The notes beneath the pieces were generated by a model. That model was not told the origin of the DNA. It ran no database searches and was given only the letters and a program-made list of their open reading frames with translations. A DNA stretch of 64,000 nucleotides from Agrypnia vestita. Its lineage: Eukaryota; Arthropoda; Insecta; Trichoptera; Phryganeidae. Positions 12,236-23,479 of the stretch are shown piece after piece. Position 1 is the first letter of the stretch. Each line of letters starts with the position of its first letter. The stretch lies in contig JADDOH010000307.1 in assembly GCA_016648135.1 (NCBI GenBank), forward strand, positions 124,001-188,000. Reading direction: 5' to 3'. Position numbers and translations under genes: made by a program.

Positions 12236-12599
12236 TTTCATTGTTATTGAACATTAATTGCCTGCGTCGCTCCAAGATTCATCAATATTATTATGAAAAA
12301 ATGTTCCGATTACAAGGTTATTTGAATTTATATTTCTAATGTCTCAGGATAACTTTGGTTTAGAAAGAAACGCTCAAAATAATTATGCCACGGGTTCAAA
12401 AGGTGTTGATGCACAACGTGTTTAATATTTGGATTGCATGGGGATGTTAAAAAATCAATTACGCAAGTAAAAAATCAAGTACGCAAATAAAAAAACAATG
12501 TATGCAAGGAAAGCTACAAAAAGATGTCTTAATTTTTTTTTCGATTTATTTATTTATTGATATATTTAATTAGAAAGCAGTTATAGAAAAAGCGTTCTT

Positions 12600-12800
12600 T
12601 TCTAAAACAAAGCTTGTGAAACTGAGCCCCGGTATTGAGATGAATCGCTTGTCCGTTGACCTGAGCGGCATACGCCGGGTGATCTCATTCAAGCAATTTA
12701 TAAATTGACGGCCGCGGCTGCTCACCGGTCGAGAATTAGCGATGCAATCGAAGATCATGGGTTCGATACCTTACCTACCATGTCCATAACGCCCCGCTTC
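12600..12800 (+). mobile_element. possible tRNA-derived SINE
   Basis: A box B-like GGGTTCGATACC at about 12750 is preceded by a plausible D-arm region in a short GC-richer island surrounded by AT-rich DNA. No complete cloverleaf can be drawn. The downstream hairpin GCCCCGCTTCGATTCGGGG may be a Pol III-related structure or coincidence. Confidence 0.35.
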
Positions 12801-15080
12801 GATTCGGGGAGTTTTTTTTAAATTTAAATTACTTTTTGCATACACAAGGATATAATTATTACACACGCACTCAGAAACACGAGGATATAATTAACAGTAG
12901 GAATCTGAAAATACCTACGGCCTTGTAAATTGCTTTGATACCAGATTTATCGCGCCGAAAATCCCATTCGAACAAGAATTAGGTAGACTCCGTCTGTGTG
13001 TAAGCGTATTTAATTTTTTTAGTCTAGGACCAATATTAAAGGAGTTATGACTTTTATAGTTTAAGAACATCGCAATTTCGAGACGACTTATTGCATGACA
13101 TCGGATCCATTTTTCAGAAATGTTTAAAATTATTGTTTACAAAATTTTTTGACTATTTAAATTGCGATTTTATTTTATTTATATAGATACAGTGAAGCAA
13201 TTTACCTATAGGTTAATATAAAAATGTTTATTTTTAATTACCCTTAAAGCGCCAGTGTTTTACCCTATTTATTACGCCAAGACACAAAGCGCTTTAAAGT
13301 AGTCATGTGGTCATGATTGTTAGTTGTACAAATGTAGTGTATCTATTCTACGTACGTCGTGTCACAGCCGGAACGGTACATTATATCATACCTTGGATTG
13401 GTATGGAATTATTCAATTCCACTAATACTTTGTCTTTCGCTTCTATAATTGCGTCTCTTGTTGAAGCGTAAATAAAATAATAAATAATAATATTTAATAA
13501 TGTAACTACGAGCGACTAGACTCTATAGCTACAATGATTATTATTTTTATTACAAAATCAATAACATTAATTGGTATGTATAACACCTGTTAGTTCAGCG
13601 ATAATAGAAAACATTACAGTTAATTTGATGCTGCATTAAAAACGATTTCACAATACGTTGAAGATTGCGTTAGGCTTTACACTTGGATTGCAGCTTGTCA
13701 ATGGAGGCGCTTCCGGTCGGTCCACGTAATTTTATCAAGTCATTCATGGCTACCTGTCGCCCTCCGAAACTACTGCATTATACGTTCACGGTACCTACGT
13801 CATTTAGCTACTGTGCGGTCAGGCTGAGAAACGTCTGATAAAACTTGATCTTTAGAATAATTAAATGAATAAAACAAATAAAGAACATTGAATCAATTTG
13901 ATAGATGGTGGATAAATATATAAATTCAGTGTTAAATTATATTTAAAAATAGCAAATATTTTCGATACATTTACTAGATGTTCTTCAAAAATAGCCAAAT
14001 AACTTTGCGGCAACATATTATCCGCAAATAATAATAATATCGAATGTCTGTCCGTAACTTCCTATCCGATAGTTGATCTTAATGCATTTTCAAAATTAGC
14101 GTGATTTCGAAATTGTTATAAATTAAACGAAAACATTGACTTTATGCTTCTTAAATAAAATACTTTTTTTTATTTTTAGAATTTACTTTAAATATTTCCT
14201 TTTAAAGAAAATTAAAACTAATATGTGCATCCATTACATTATCGCACATGTCATCGGTATTAATCATTAATATGTAACAATATCCGTCACTAACGCCATT
14301 AGTTGGCGCAAATAACGATGAGGTATAAGAAGTTAGCAAAAACGCATAATTCTCTATTTAATAATGTCCATCACTAACGTTATCAAGACGCTACGCTACT
14401 CTAGATAGCGCTGTTCTCATAGCCTGAACTGGAGGCCGGAATATTGTATATGGTAAAATTGCGTCATTTTTGACGGGTTGTAGATAGTTAATAATTAAAA
14501 GAAAACGCCTTGTTTTAAAACAAGTTTTATTGATTAAAATGTTTTAAAACAATTTTAATTGAATAAAACCTTGTTTCGGGGCCAATGCTTTCTTTATTAG
14601 GATACAACTTATAATAAAACGTAAATTGGAAGTATGGACATAATAAAAAACACAAAATAAATATAAGGGATTCAACTGAAGAGATGGCGTAATTGATAAA
14701 CCTCAGCTGGGAGAACAATCTACTGAAAGGCCCTGGGTATGAGTCTTAGTTGCAGCTTTATTTTATTTTTGAAAAAAATATTTTTCCTTTATATTTTTTA
14801 ATGACATGCATGTTTGGTTTAATATTAATTGATTATTTCACGATTCAAAAAATACCCTCGTGCATGATATAACAACTCTGTTCCTTATTAACTTGTGCTT
14901 TTATTAAAGACTAGCTTTAACCTGCAAAAATGACGATACTTTTACATGCCGGTTCTTATAGAATAAGCATTTACTTATTTATAGTCACTGAAATAGCAAT
15001 AACGACTTTTCTCGAAATATTTGAATTTTTTTTTATATTTCCCCTGCCGGCTGTTAACGGTACTATTTTAAACCCTGGAG
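12800..15080. other. sequence without recognised gene
   Basis: Mostly AT-rich. A piece at 13640-13850 has balanced base composition and no repeat partners and may be regulatory. A GTCTGTCCGTAACTTCCTA fragment at about 14044 belongs to the SINE family of 9263. At 14690-14760 there is a weak tRNA-like segment that does not fold convincingly. Confidence 0.35.
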
Positions 15081-15084
15081 ATTG

Positions 15085-15345
15085 TTCTGGGTGGCACATG
15101 AAATGGTTCACGTCTTTGCTAAGTCCTATATGTACTGTATTTTTGACCGGTCACGCAGGCTCGGCGATAGCAACATCGCGAAGTGCCGCCGGTTCGGGTT
15201 TTCTGGTCCGGTTCAAGCTCCATCTCCTGTTGTTTAATTTCGTTTTTTTAGCCGTGAATTCAAACGAAATTACGAACGTCACACGAAGTTACGGATAAAA
15301 CGGACGGACGAACGGACGGAAAGACAACCAAATTATTATGTTTTA
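15085..15345 (+). mobile_element. SINE-like repeat with GGAC tail, copy b
   Basis: Opposite orientation to 9263. Starts near ATGAAATGGTTCACGTCTTT, contains GGCTCGGCGATAGCAACATC, box B-like CGGTTCAAGC, then TTTAGCCGTGAATTCAAACG, GGACGGACGAACGGACGG, and an AAATTATTATGTTTT end. It creates a 122-aa open frame that is incidental. Confidence 0.65.
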
Positions 15346-15349
15346 TCTA

Positions 15350-16250
15350 TTTGCAGACACCGCAGGTATTTCGTTACAAATTATTAGCATGTACATAATT
15401 GCATCTACAAACATAAAGTAAAATATATTTCAGACTTAATGCAGAAATTCACATATGGAAAAACGGCGATCCAGTGTGATCTTAATTGAATCGAAATCAT
15501 GAGAATATCGTCTGAAAGAAATGGACCAGTTTTGTGAACGTGTGATGTAGACTTGAAGATGATTCTTTTAATTAAAGGGTGAACGCATACATGAGGACGG
15601 GTTATAAAGTAAAAGAGGTTACATTTGTATAGAAATAAGGAGTATTGCGATATGCTAGAAATTAATATTAACCCACTAGAAAATACTCAAGTATAATAAC
15701 ACTCACACATACTGACAGCGTGAATTTAAAGCGTGTATTTCCCACGATATAGTTAAATTATTATTATAGAAATTTTGTTTTGTTAACTTGCATCTTTTTC
15801 ACTCCATTGTGAATTTTATTTCAATAATATAATACATACCTGCACAATTCACAGCTATTTATACTGTTTATTTAGAAATCTATAACAATGAAGCAACAAA
15901 AACCGCGATTTTTTTTTATTTCATAAAAAAAAAAATGTTAACTACTTAATGAGTAAAATTAGTAATGAAAGTTGAAAAAATCCTATTTTCTGGTTTGAGA
16001 ATCATGGTAGGGTAGAATAGTGACTATTTTTCGCATTCAATATAAACTATACATAATTATTGTTTTTGTGACCTGAAGAAGGGTAAAAGATGCCTATTTT
16101 TGGGCAGGATTACTTTGCAAAAATTGCTTTAGATTAGTCAAAAGGTGTTCTATTTTATAGTTACAATTTTATATTTTTGGAGATACAGTACAAAAACAAA
16201 TTTCACTGCCATGCAGAATATTCTGTGTATAGTTTTATGGGATATTCTTC
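15350..16250. other. AT-rich sequence without recognised gene
   Basis: No exon-like ORF, no repeat partner and no RNA motif noticed. Confidence 0.4.
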
Positions 16251-16255
16251 CGTAT

Positions 16256-16390
16256 TATCTGACCTCTCTGGTCGACATTTTGGATCCCATTGTAAGGTCC
16301 AACATCAACACATACTCATCACATTAGCTCTGACGATGGACCCTGCAATGAAATCCGAAACATTGGCCAGAAAGGTCAGATATATATAGA
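16256..16390 (+). mobile_element. foldback repeat with divergent hammerhead-like arm
   Basis: The two arms are inverted copies: TCTGACCTCTCTGGTC near 16258 and GGCCAGAAAGGTCAGA near 16367, extending inward through GGATCCCATTGTAAGG and its diverged complement. The right arm contains CTGACGA (16330-16336), a 3-bp GGA/TCC stem II and GAAAC (16357-16361). Stem I is weak and stem III is not self-complementary, so catalytic function is doubtful. The arrangement parallels the foldback at 48540. Confidence 0.45.
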
Positions 16391-16399
16391 AGAATATCT

Positions 16400-16790
16400 C
16401 GGGAAACTACACACAGAAGATAATCATATTTTTTCAAATTTGAGGTATCATTTAAGTATCGATATTTATCTTAAAAGAAGGTAGGTATACCCAAATTTAA
16501 AAACCTTATTCCTTATAGAATTGAATTACGTAGGACAAAGTAAAACAAATTTTATCAATTGAGTTACTGGAAAGCTTTTTCGAAACTATTTTATTTTAAA
16601 TAATTTAAAAACATATTTTAATATTAAAGAAAGTTAAATTAAAAATTATTAAAAAATAAAATGATATATTGAGTTTGGCATTGCATTATAATTACCTCAT
16701 CATGTATATGAAAACTTCCTCAAAACTTACGACAGGCATTCAGTTACGCTAGCTTTTGGGGAATTTTTATACTTGATCGGAAAAAATGCC
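16400..16790. other. AT-rich sequence without recognised gene
   Basis: Nothing supportable seen. Confidence 0.4.
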
Positions 16791-17030
16791 CTGGTTGTAT
16801 TTTGAAGGCACACGAATAGCGGATGACAAATAGGTTTGACACGTGACCTCCCCTCGCAGTCTCCTCAACAGGAGCCGATAATAAATCCGAACCGGAGCTT
16901 CTTATCTGACATCATTGCATAAATAATTTACACGCCACGTTCGGACGGGTCCCACCGCATTTCTGGACGGGGAGATTTTATCGGGAATACGTAATTTACT
17001 GTCCGTCATTTCACCGGAATATTTTTGAAT
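16790..17030. other. candidate conserved regulatory sequence
   Basis: A low-repeat block with balanced GC stands out from both flanks. It contains an E-box palindrome CACGTG near 16840 and short homeodomain-like AT cores. It has no open frame of note and no copies elsewhere in the window. Enhancer or promoter identity is inference from composition. Confidence 0.3.
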
Positions 17031-17095
17031 GAATGAAAGAAGTCGCACCTTGGGTACAAGACCGTTAGTTCAAATATGCGTATGCTTTTGCAATT

Positions 17096-17176
17096 CTTCT
17101 TCTTCTTTTTTCCTATCCATTCTACGGACGTTGGCTATCATCACTCTATTTACTGCGGCCCGGAATAGCTTTATAG
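17096..17176 (-). pseudogene. C-terminal end of non-LTR retrotransposon ORF (3' part)
   Basis: Minus strand encodes LFRAAVNRVMIANVRRMDR followed by KKEEE, the typical end of a reverse-transcriptase polyprotein. The reading is cut at 17177 by the hAT-type element, and the rest of the ORF continues beyond it at 18009. Confidence 0.65.
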
Positions 17177-18000
17177 TAGTGTTGTGTAGTTCGCGAACGA
17201 ACTAGTTCGTAAGAGCGCTCCCACAGACGAACTACGCGAACTAGTTCCCAGATCTCTCGCTCTTAAGTTCGTTTTAGAGATGGGTCGTTCATGAACGAAA
17301 CAGTTTACTTTACCGAAAGAACGAACGGTATAGTTCACTTTAGTACACTAGTCGTTTACTGGTTAAGTAGATGAAAAATGATTCATCTATTAAATTTAGT
17401 TGAAATTTTCTGGAAAATTACGCGGCGGTTGGGGGATAAATTTGGAAATTGAAAGCGCCATCTCCCTCTAGGCAGCGAAAAGGTTTCGTTGTTTCGGGAA
17501 GTCGATGTAGAAAAAATTAGATTTTGACGGAAACTGAAAGCCCCCTCCCCCCGCGGATTTGTAAGTGTTGGTATAATGAAAATGATGAAATCTTTGGAAA
17601 ATGAAACAACGCCTCCCCCATGGTTTGAAATTTTCTGGTGTGTAGCTCACTTACAGAAGTTGAAATAGATAAAAAAATAAAAATTTAAAGAACTACCTAC
17701 TGAACGATTTATTGACGGGAGACTAAAAGAGCGACCTAATTCATTAATGAGCCTACCACACGCTCAAGTGTCACCACACTTTTGCATGCGCTGCCGGTTT
17801 GTAAACGGGGCACCGTGTACAAAACACCAACTATACGCACGTTTGTACACGGAACACCGTGCGCGTAGTTGGTGTTTTGTACACGGTGCAACCGGCATGC
17901 GCATGCAAAAGTGTGGTGATACTTGTGCGTGTGGTAGACCCATAAGGAGCTGCGAAGAAACTCGAGCGCCCCATGTCGCGAACTACTACGCGCAACACTA
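17177..18000. mobile_element. non-autonomous hAT-type transposon with 8-bp TSD
   Basis: Left end TAGTGTTGTGTAGTTCGCGA, right end TCGCGAACTAC plus TACGCGCAACACTA. The flanks are CTTTATAG (17169-17176) and CTCTATAG (18001-18008), an 8-bp target-site duplication with one mismatch. Both TIR and TSD length are typical of the hAT superfamily. The interior has several self-complementary words (TTCGTTCATGAACGAA) near the left end and a separate nested foldback at 17754. No transposase frame is present. The insertion interrupts a non-LTR ORF, which confirms its borders independently. Confidence 0.8.
17754..17936. mobile_element. foldback element nested in the hAT-type transposon
   Basis: Long inverted repeat: TACCACACGC / GCGTGTGGTA at the ends, ACCACACTTTTGCATGCGC / GCGCATGCAAAAGTGTGGT inside, then GGCACCGTGTACAAAACACC / GGTGTTTTGTACACGGTGC toward the centre. 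Arms are close to 90 bp and nearly identical, so the DNA can form one long hairpin. GC content is higher than the host element, indicating separate origin. The open frame across it is a shadow. Confidence 0.7.
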
Positions 18001-18008
18001 CTCTATAG

Positions 18009-18135
18009 TAGACTGGTCTTAACCATTATCTTAGGTTTCCCAGTCATGATGTTCTCCTTCTTTCAAGGTCCCAAAATCCGGCATTCTTTTCCTGTATTAT
18101 GAGGTGCAAGATCTCTTACTTCTCTGGATGTCTCT
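18009..18135 (-). pseudogene. non-LTR retrotransposon ORF remnant (5' part)
   Basis: Minus strand gives LHLIIQEKNAGFWDLERRRTS, then LGNLR after a stop, which aligns with the GKR..GRRRTSWLKNLR block that precedes LFRAA in many non-LTR polyproteins. It joins across the hAT-type insertion to 17096-17176. Internal stops show decay. Confidence 0.6.
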
Positions 18136-18389
18136 TCACATGTCTGAGACATTGAATTTTTAATTATTTCTTTTTTTTAAACTTCACGTATTTTTAACGC
18201 AAGTCGTTAAAAAAAACCAATAACAAGTTGATCAAAAAAATTTGAAGACCTGCTTTAAATATGGGTAACATATTAAATATGGGGTAACAGTTTCACCAGA
18301 AGAAGGTAAAGAAATGGCACACGAGTGATAATTGCGGAAAATAACGCGTATATTGCGCGTCAACACTCTTTTTATTTTATTTTAGTCGG

Positions 18390-18640
18390 CTGATTCGGTC
18401 GGTTATGTTATATCTAATTGAAATAATTACCAAATCTCGTCGAAAATGATTAAATAATGTATGGTCATCAACTTAACGTAAATGTTTAAAGTTTCAGAAC
18501 TCCAGTTAGTCGGGAAGTTGGTGAAAAATCAATTGTAAGATTCCGCCACAACAACAAACAAACAGACAAAGAGAGTTAATTAAAAGCATGCAAAAAAAAT
18601 TTTTACGCCAAAAGTATTTTCGTGTGAATAAGCGACAGCT
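18390..18640 (+). repeat. dispersed repeat, inverted partner of 11985-12235
   Basis: Contains AACAAACAAACAGACAAAGA, AAGATTCCGCCACAAC and CGGGAAGTTGG, all present in reverse complement at 11985-12235. No coding potential. Confidence 0.55.
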
Positions 18641-19310
18641 CCTTGCACGAATATTTTCTGCCCTCAACATAGTTTCCATCATGAGCTTAGAAAATGACTC
18701 TTAGAAAATGCATCTAGTTAGTAAATGACTAAAATACGATTTAACTATTTGATGACTGGCTGATAAAATATTTTTAACACCCTCAGTACTAAGGGTGATC
18801 ACAGTAGGTATGTGTGTGTGTCAATTAAATATGCTAATTCCAAATTCCAGGTAGTGAGGGCGGCTTATAAAAAGTTTTTTTGAAAAATTTACAAAATATC
18901 TGCTTCGCGGTCAATGTATAGGTCGGTATACGGTAGTTTATGTCCATCGCGAGAACACTAGTAGCTATTGAACAACATTCCAGCTGCACGACTTTCAATT
19001 GTTGGCTTATTTATGAAAATTCTATTTCTGAATCTTCATGAACGCAGACAAAAGAATTTGTTCATGTATCCGTCTTGTCATCTTATATATCCCGTTTAAA
19101 GTTGCCTGTCCAAAGGTTCTTCACCATTGCTTACTAATGATCTTCATCTGCTTTATTTTTCATTTATTAAAAAGAAAACATAACAATTATTATTTATTGA
19201 TTTATCAACATGTTTATGCTCGTTGTATTTTGAGAAAGGGACAATAGACTCCACAATATGATTAATAAATGAAAAGGTGTTTTAAACAAAGTGTTTTCTC
19301 AAGATATATT
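18640..19310. other. sequence without recognised gene
   Basis: Includes an open frame at 19038-19247 without recognised similarity. No repeats assigned. Confidence 0.35.
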
Positions 19311-19312
19311 AT

Positions 19313-19455
19313 AGATGTCTCATAGAGAAGAAGCTATTTTTTTATATGTTAAAGTAGGTATCAACATCTTTTTTGGGTTTTTATAGGGCTTACGAACTAT
19401 CGTACGGCTGGTACGTGATCATTTTACACAATGTTTCGTTCATGAAATGAATTGA
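19313..19455 (+). repeat. dispersed roughly 170-bp repeat, copy 1
   Basis: Family marked by TCATAGAGA(C/A)GAAGC, then GTAGGTAT, then TAGGGCTTACGA and TACGGCTGG, then TGATCA.TTTACACAATGT. At least nine copies or fragments occur: 19313, 24420, 28990, 41480, 44066, 50912, 59335, 62075 and 62850, in both orientations. No TIR was found, and a SINE-like or 3'UTR-derived origin is possible. Confidence 0.7.
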
Positions 19456-19559
19456 GTTTTCCTTTAAGTAATTATATTTATAAAAAAATTATTAATCGAT
19501 TAGAAAAGACATGCCTACAGAAAAATTAAATTAACGAAAAAATAATTTAACTGCTACCG

Positions 19560-19625
19560 GGATTCAAACCAATGGAAACTCCATTCTATCCGGGTATGGC
19601 GCGTTATCCAATATCGCCACGGCAA
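19560..19625 (-). mobile_element. tRNA-like SINE head
   Basis: Minus strand: GTGGCGATATTGGATAACGC resembles box A and D arm of a tRNA-Arg-like sequence, and GGTTTGAATCCCGG resembles box B. The anticodon arm does not pair well. Degenerate Pol III promoter, not a tRNA gene. Confidence 0.45.
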
Positions 19626-19639
19626 TCTGGTAAGTTAAC

Positions 19640-20520
19640 TAAAAAATTTCGACCTTATATGTAGTCTCTTTTTAATTGATTAACATTTTTGTTCCATTTT
19701 TAAAGAAATCCGCTTTTTATATTATTATTTGATTTTTCTGTATGTATTTTCTAATTGATTAATACAAAAATGTTCAGAACTTCGTTCTGAAATTGCAAGT
19801 TTACAAAAATAATGTGTTTTCTTTAATATAATAATAATATTTAATATTATTTTCCTATTATATAAGCTCTCTTTGCATGGTTTTCACATGTTATATGAAT
19901 ATTCTATTAATTTTTCAAAGTAATTCAAAGCTGAATGCTTTGAAAACTAGAACTAGCTTTCGGTCTCCCGATTGAGACTCAGATCCCCTAGCATCTGATG
20001 TATGTCGCTGCTAACCAAAAATGCAAATTATTTGATACTTTATATATTTTTAATATTAATGAAATAATGAAATGCAGATTGACCAAATTAGAAAGATTTA
20101 AGAACTTAAGTGTTTAATAAGAGATTGATCTAATACAAAAAGTAAATAATAATTCGACACAACACAAAAAAAATGTTTCATCGCACAATAAACCTGCCAC
20201 CACATGTGTTGAACAAATTTGTATGTAGGGCGAAATCAGATGATTTTTAAAGGTCGACGTGTGTATGTTTAAGAAGGTATTGTGAAGTAAGTGAAAGGTG
20301 TATATCATTAAGGGAAGGTTGCGTGGTTGAGAAATATCCATGATTAATTTCTCGAGGAACAACAACACTTTGACCAAAAACAATTTGATAAATAAGAAAT
20401 AAAAAAGAAGAAAAAAAAAGCATTATAAAGAAATAATTCAACGCTTCCGTTTCCATCTTGTATGGTGTACGGAGAAGGAAGTTAAACGATAAATATATTA
20501 TAACGAGATGCTAAAAAGAA
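19640..20520. other. sequence without recognised gene
   Basis: Overlapping minus-strand frames at 20114-20456 (89 and 69 aa) show no recognised domain. A weak tRNA-like segment lies near 19960-20020 on the minus strand. Confidence 0.35.
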
Positions 20521-20531
20521 TTACGTACTCC

Positions 20532-21082
20532 TGTTACTTATCACAACACTATCTAAAAATTGAGAATGGCCTAGGGTGATCTACGGCCTTCGGGAGTCAT
20601 CTGAAACATTCGAGAAAAGCCTAAAAGCCACGGGAACGTTCTCCTAAGCACTGTGAAGGTCTGGGAGGCTCGGTACCAGCATTTTTAGATATAAATAAGA
20701 GCGCCGGCTGCGGCGGAAGAGTCGTTGTAGTCGCGTTTGACAGGCGAAATAACTGCGAAGTTGGCTGCAAGCCGTGACTGCCGGGGTGGCCATTCGGAGC
20801 GTTAAATGAGCGAATTATTGAAGTTTTTAATTGAAAAGGAGAAATAAACCGGAAGGATTACTGCGAGCGGAAACTGGATCGAATATTCTAGTGAATGTTA
20901 AATAAAGTATTTATTTACGAGTGATATATTGCGAAATAGTGTAATTTAAAGAATAGCGTAAAGTTTAATAGTATTAAGTGACTCTGTACATACATTGAAT
21001 AGGTAAATTTTCAGTAATTAATAAATCGCTGATTAATTTCTAGCGTTTTCATTCATTCCTCCCGCAGCCACGACACCTGACA
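20532..21082 (+). mobile_element. LTR-like sequence (probable solo LTR)
   Basis: Begins TGTTACTTATC and ends CACGACACCTGACA, so it has TG...CA borders. A TATA box (TATAAATA, 20690-20697) lies upstream of a GC-rich initiator region, and AATAAA signals lie at about 20845 and 20901. No polypurine tract or primer-binding site and no gag/pol was found next to it, which suggests a solo LTR. Target duplications are not recognisable. A diverged relative lies at 53692 in the opposite orientation. Confidence 0.5.
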
Positions 21083-21089
21083 ATATGAA

Positions 21090-21600
21090 AGAAGAAGACT
21101 GCTGATCCGTTCTCGTATGGTGTTAACAATTCATTAGTATTTTTCAGAGCGTCACCATGCGCTCAAAATTGCGTAGTTCGACCAATTGTGAAGATTTACT
21201 AAAGCAGTGAGAAAAGACCACTTCTGAATCTATCACGAAAGAGGCACAGGTATTTTTTGTCAGTGTTACTGTTACTCAGATTAAAAGATGACATTAGAAT
21301 TCTACTCTTCAAAATCTGCAAGTTTATTTTTTAATTCACAATTAAGTTCAAAATATGCATGACCTATTTGGTCGTTAGGAAAATAAATCCGGTTTCTGTT
21401 TTTTGAATAATAACCTTAATATTTTTCAATGAAAGTCTAATATCATCATATGAAAGAAAATTATTTTAAAATACATTTCTCATATCTGCATTTTGGTAAT
21501 ATCGAATAAGTTTTTAATATGATTTTTTTAATCGATTGAATTAAAGTTGGAAAAAAGGTAAATAAATGCACTTTTTTGTATGAGTACAGAACTATAGTCA
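21090..21600. other. AT-rich sequence without recognised gene
   Basis: Nothing supportable seen. Confidence 0.4.
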
Positions 21601-21609
21601 AGTTGCGTT

Positions 21610-21850
21610 TGGTGTGGATACTGTTAAGGAACATTTTGTGCTATGGTGGTTCCTAAAATTTTGTACCGGGGACAAGAGCCTTGAAAACGAATAAGGTTGT
21701 GGGTGTTGATAACGATCGATTGAAGGCGTTAGGTGAATCAAACAAAAGCTAGGCGTTAGTCATGTAATGGTTCTGGACTATTTAAAACAGTCAAGAAAAT
21801 AAAAAAGCTTGATAAATGGGTTCCGCATGAGCTTGAACATGAACGAAACC
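21610..21850 (+). pseudogene. mariner transposase remnant
   Basis: Frameshifted plus-strand fragments line up with the N-terminal helix-turn-helix to linker of mariner transposases: WWFLKFCTGDKSLENE, VDNDRLKALGESN, LGVSHVMVLDYLKQ, then KKIKKLDKWVPHELEHERNQK. The KLDKWVPHEL motif is diagnostic. At least two frame changes and the loss of the catalytic D,D34D domain downstream show a dead copy. Confidence 0.75.
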
Positions 21851-21930
21851 AAAAAAGTATTTTCGTACCAATCCAATTTTAGTTACCTATATGTTTTTGG
21901 ATTATTTACCTACATATTAGCATATTTTTT

Positions 21931-22305
21931 AACTCCCTTTCTTTTGACTCGTAGCGTCTGCTTGCTTGCTTCTCTGTCGAAAAAACTTTGGATCGATTTT
22001 TAACCCTTTTCCCAGGATCCAACCGAGCTGAAACTTTGCAGACAGACCGTGGCGACGATAAAAATGATCTAACATATTTTCGTTTAAATAAATTAATAAT
22101 TACAATATAATTTTGTTTAATTTGAAATGATTGACAATTTGCATTAAAAATGATCTAACAAATTTTCGTTTTAAAAAAATATTTATAGTATAATTTTGTA
22201 TTTTTCAAAAAAATGTATTACTCGCTTTCGTAGCGTCGCCCGACTCGAGCCCAATGCGTAGGTTAAGCGCCAAACCTGTTTCCACTGGTAAATGAGAAAG
22301 GGAGT
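21931..22305. mobile_element. non-autonomous element with ACTCCCTTTCT terminal repeats
   Basis: ACTCCCTTTCTTTT on the left and AGAAAGGGAGT on the right form inverted termini. Inside, a segment with AAAAATGATCTAACA occurs twice about 85 bp apart. No ORF. It lies just after the mariner remnant and may have truncated it. Confidence 0.5.
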
Positions 22306-22309
22306 ATAA

Positions 22310-22935
22310 TAAAATCTTGGATTTTATAGGTTAGTTTTTTTAAAACATTATAGTAGATATATGTTTAGCTGATAGTGTGTTGCCTACCCAGCATTACCGT
22401 ACTGGAATAAATATAATAACTCGAGATGGTTTAGCGATTACATTCTGTTCTGTTGCAATTCCTCGATGGATTGACCTCTGACATTAGCTTACTATCTGAT
22501 GAATCACTCGAGTGGACAAACAGATTTATCAATACGGAATATGATGAAGCGGAGGAGACGGGAGACTGCCGAGAGAGCACTAAACGCAACACGGCTGTTC
22601 ATGTTCGCGATGCGCATGAAATATGAACTTGAATCAGTTACACCGCGCTGGATTCAACTCAGTTCCGAGAGCTTCACGTTAATTGTCAACAAAACTCAAC
22701 AGACGCTATGCAAGGCTTCGGTTATAAATGAGGGTCTTGCAAGAGGGCGGCAGAATAATAAAAGATCAATTTGACGTATTAATAGTTAATGATCTTTTGG
22801 TGACGTTTAAAATAGTATTTCCTTTTTTAGTAGATTTCATTGAAAATAGAAGTCAGAATGCCTGAAACGAGACTATCAAAAGAGACCGTGTATGCTAGGG
22901 CAAACGCTCACATAAGAGCTTCAAAAACGCTTCAA
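22310..22935. other. unassigned sequence with one open frame
   Basis: A 91-aa plus-strand frame at 22499-22774 is basic (KRRRRETAERALNATR) and less AT-rich than its surroundings, but I recognise no family. There are no obvious splice signals. Confidence 0.3.
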
Positions 22936-22939
22936 AGAC

Positions 22940-23230
22940 CCGAAAGCGAACCTTCAAAAGGCCAACAATAATAGCGATACCTGGTAAACCAGCTGCCTGA
23001 TTAGCCTTGCTGGAGGGCGATGGTGCACAGGGCTAATAAAGAAGTACCCACCACACACCCAGGGTTGTTTTATGAGCATCGGCCCTATACTTTCACCTTC
23101 TTATTCGACATTTTTTAATGCTAATGTACTCATCCTCCTCACGCCACTCGAAGCCACACGAAAGCGCGAGCGGTACGGGGAGACATCCACACAAAACCGC
23201 TTCACTGTCAACAGTAGCAAACAATACAAG
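22940..23230 (+). repeat. dispersed repeat shared with 33450-33665
   Basis: Shares, in the opposite orientation, ATCGGCCCTATACTTT, a CATTTTTTAATGCTA block and GTCCACACAAAACC-type sequence with 33450-33665. It also contains GGAGGGCGATGGTGCACAGG, echoed at about 23413. Probably an untranslated part of a retroelement. Confidence 0.5.
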
Positions 23231-23479
23231 AAATAGAATGAGACATGATATACACAAATACAACTAAAACAAAAGCCACTGCCAGCAGATATAAACCACG
23301 GTAGAGATCACGCTAATGACGTTACAGGTACGAATTAAAAAAAAACTTTCAGCTGGAATATAAATGAAAATAGCTAGTAATAGAAAAACTAGCACACAAC
23401 AGTTACACTCCGCGGAAAGGCCCCTGGAGAGCGATGGTGTATAGTGCCATCCAATATTTCAAAACGGAACTCTGCGGTG

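Noticed and set aside
14930..15298. 122-aa open frame with hydrophobic segments
   Set aside because: Its C-terminal half lies in the SINE-like repeat copy b, and the same repeat is not open elsewhere.
17747..18022. 91-aa Cys/His-rich open frame resembling a zinc-binding protein
   Set aside because: It covers the foldback nested in the hAT-type element; the Cys/His pattern comes from the palindrome.
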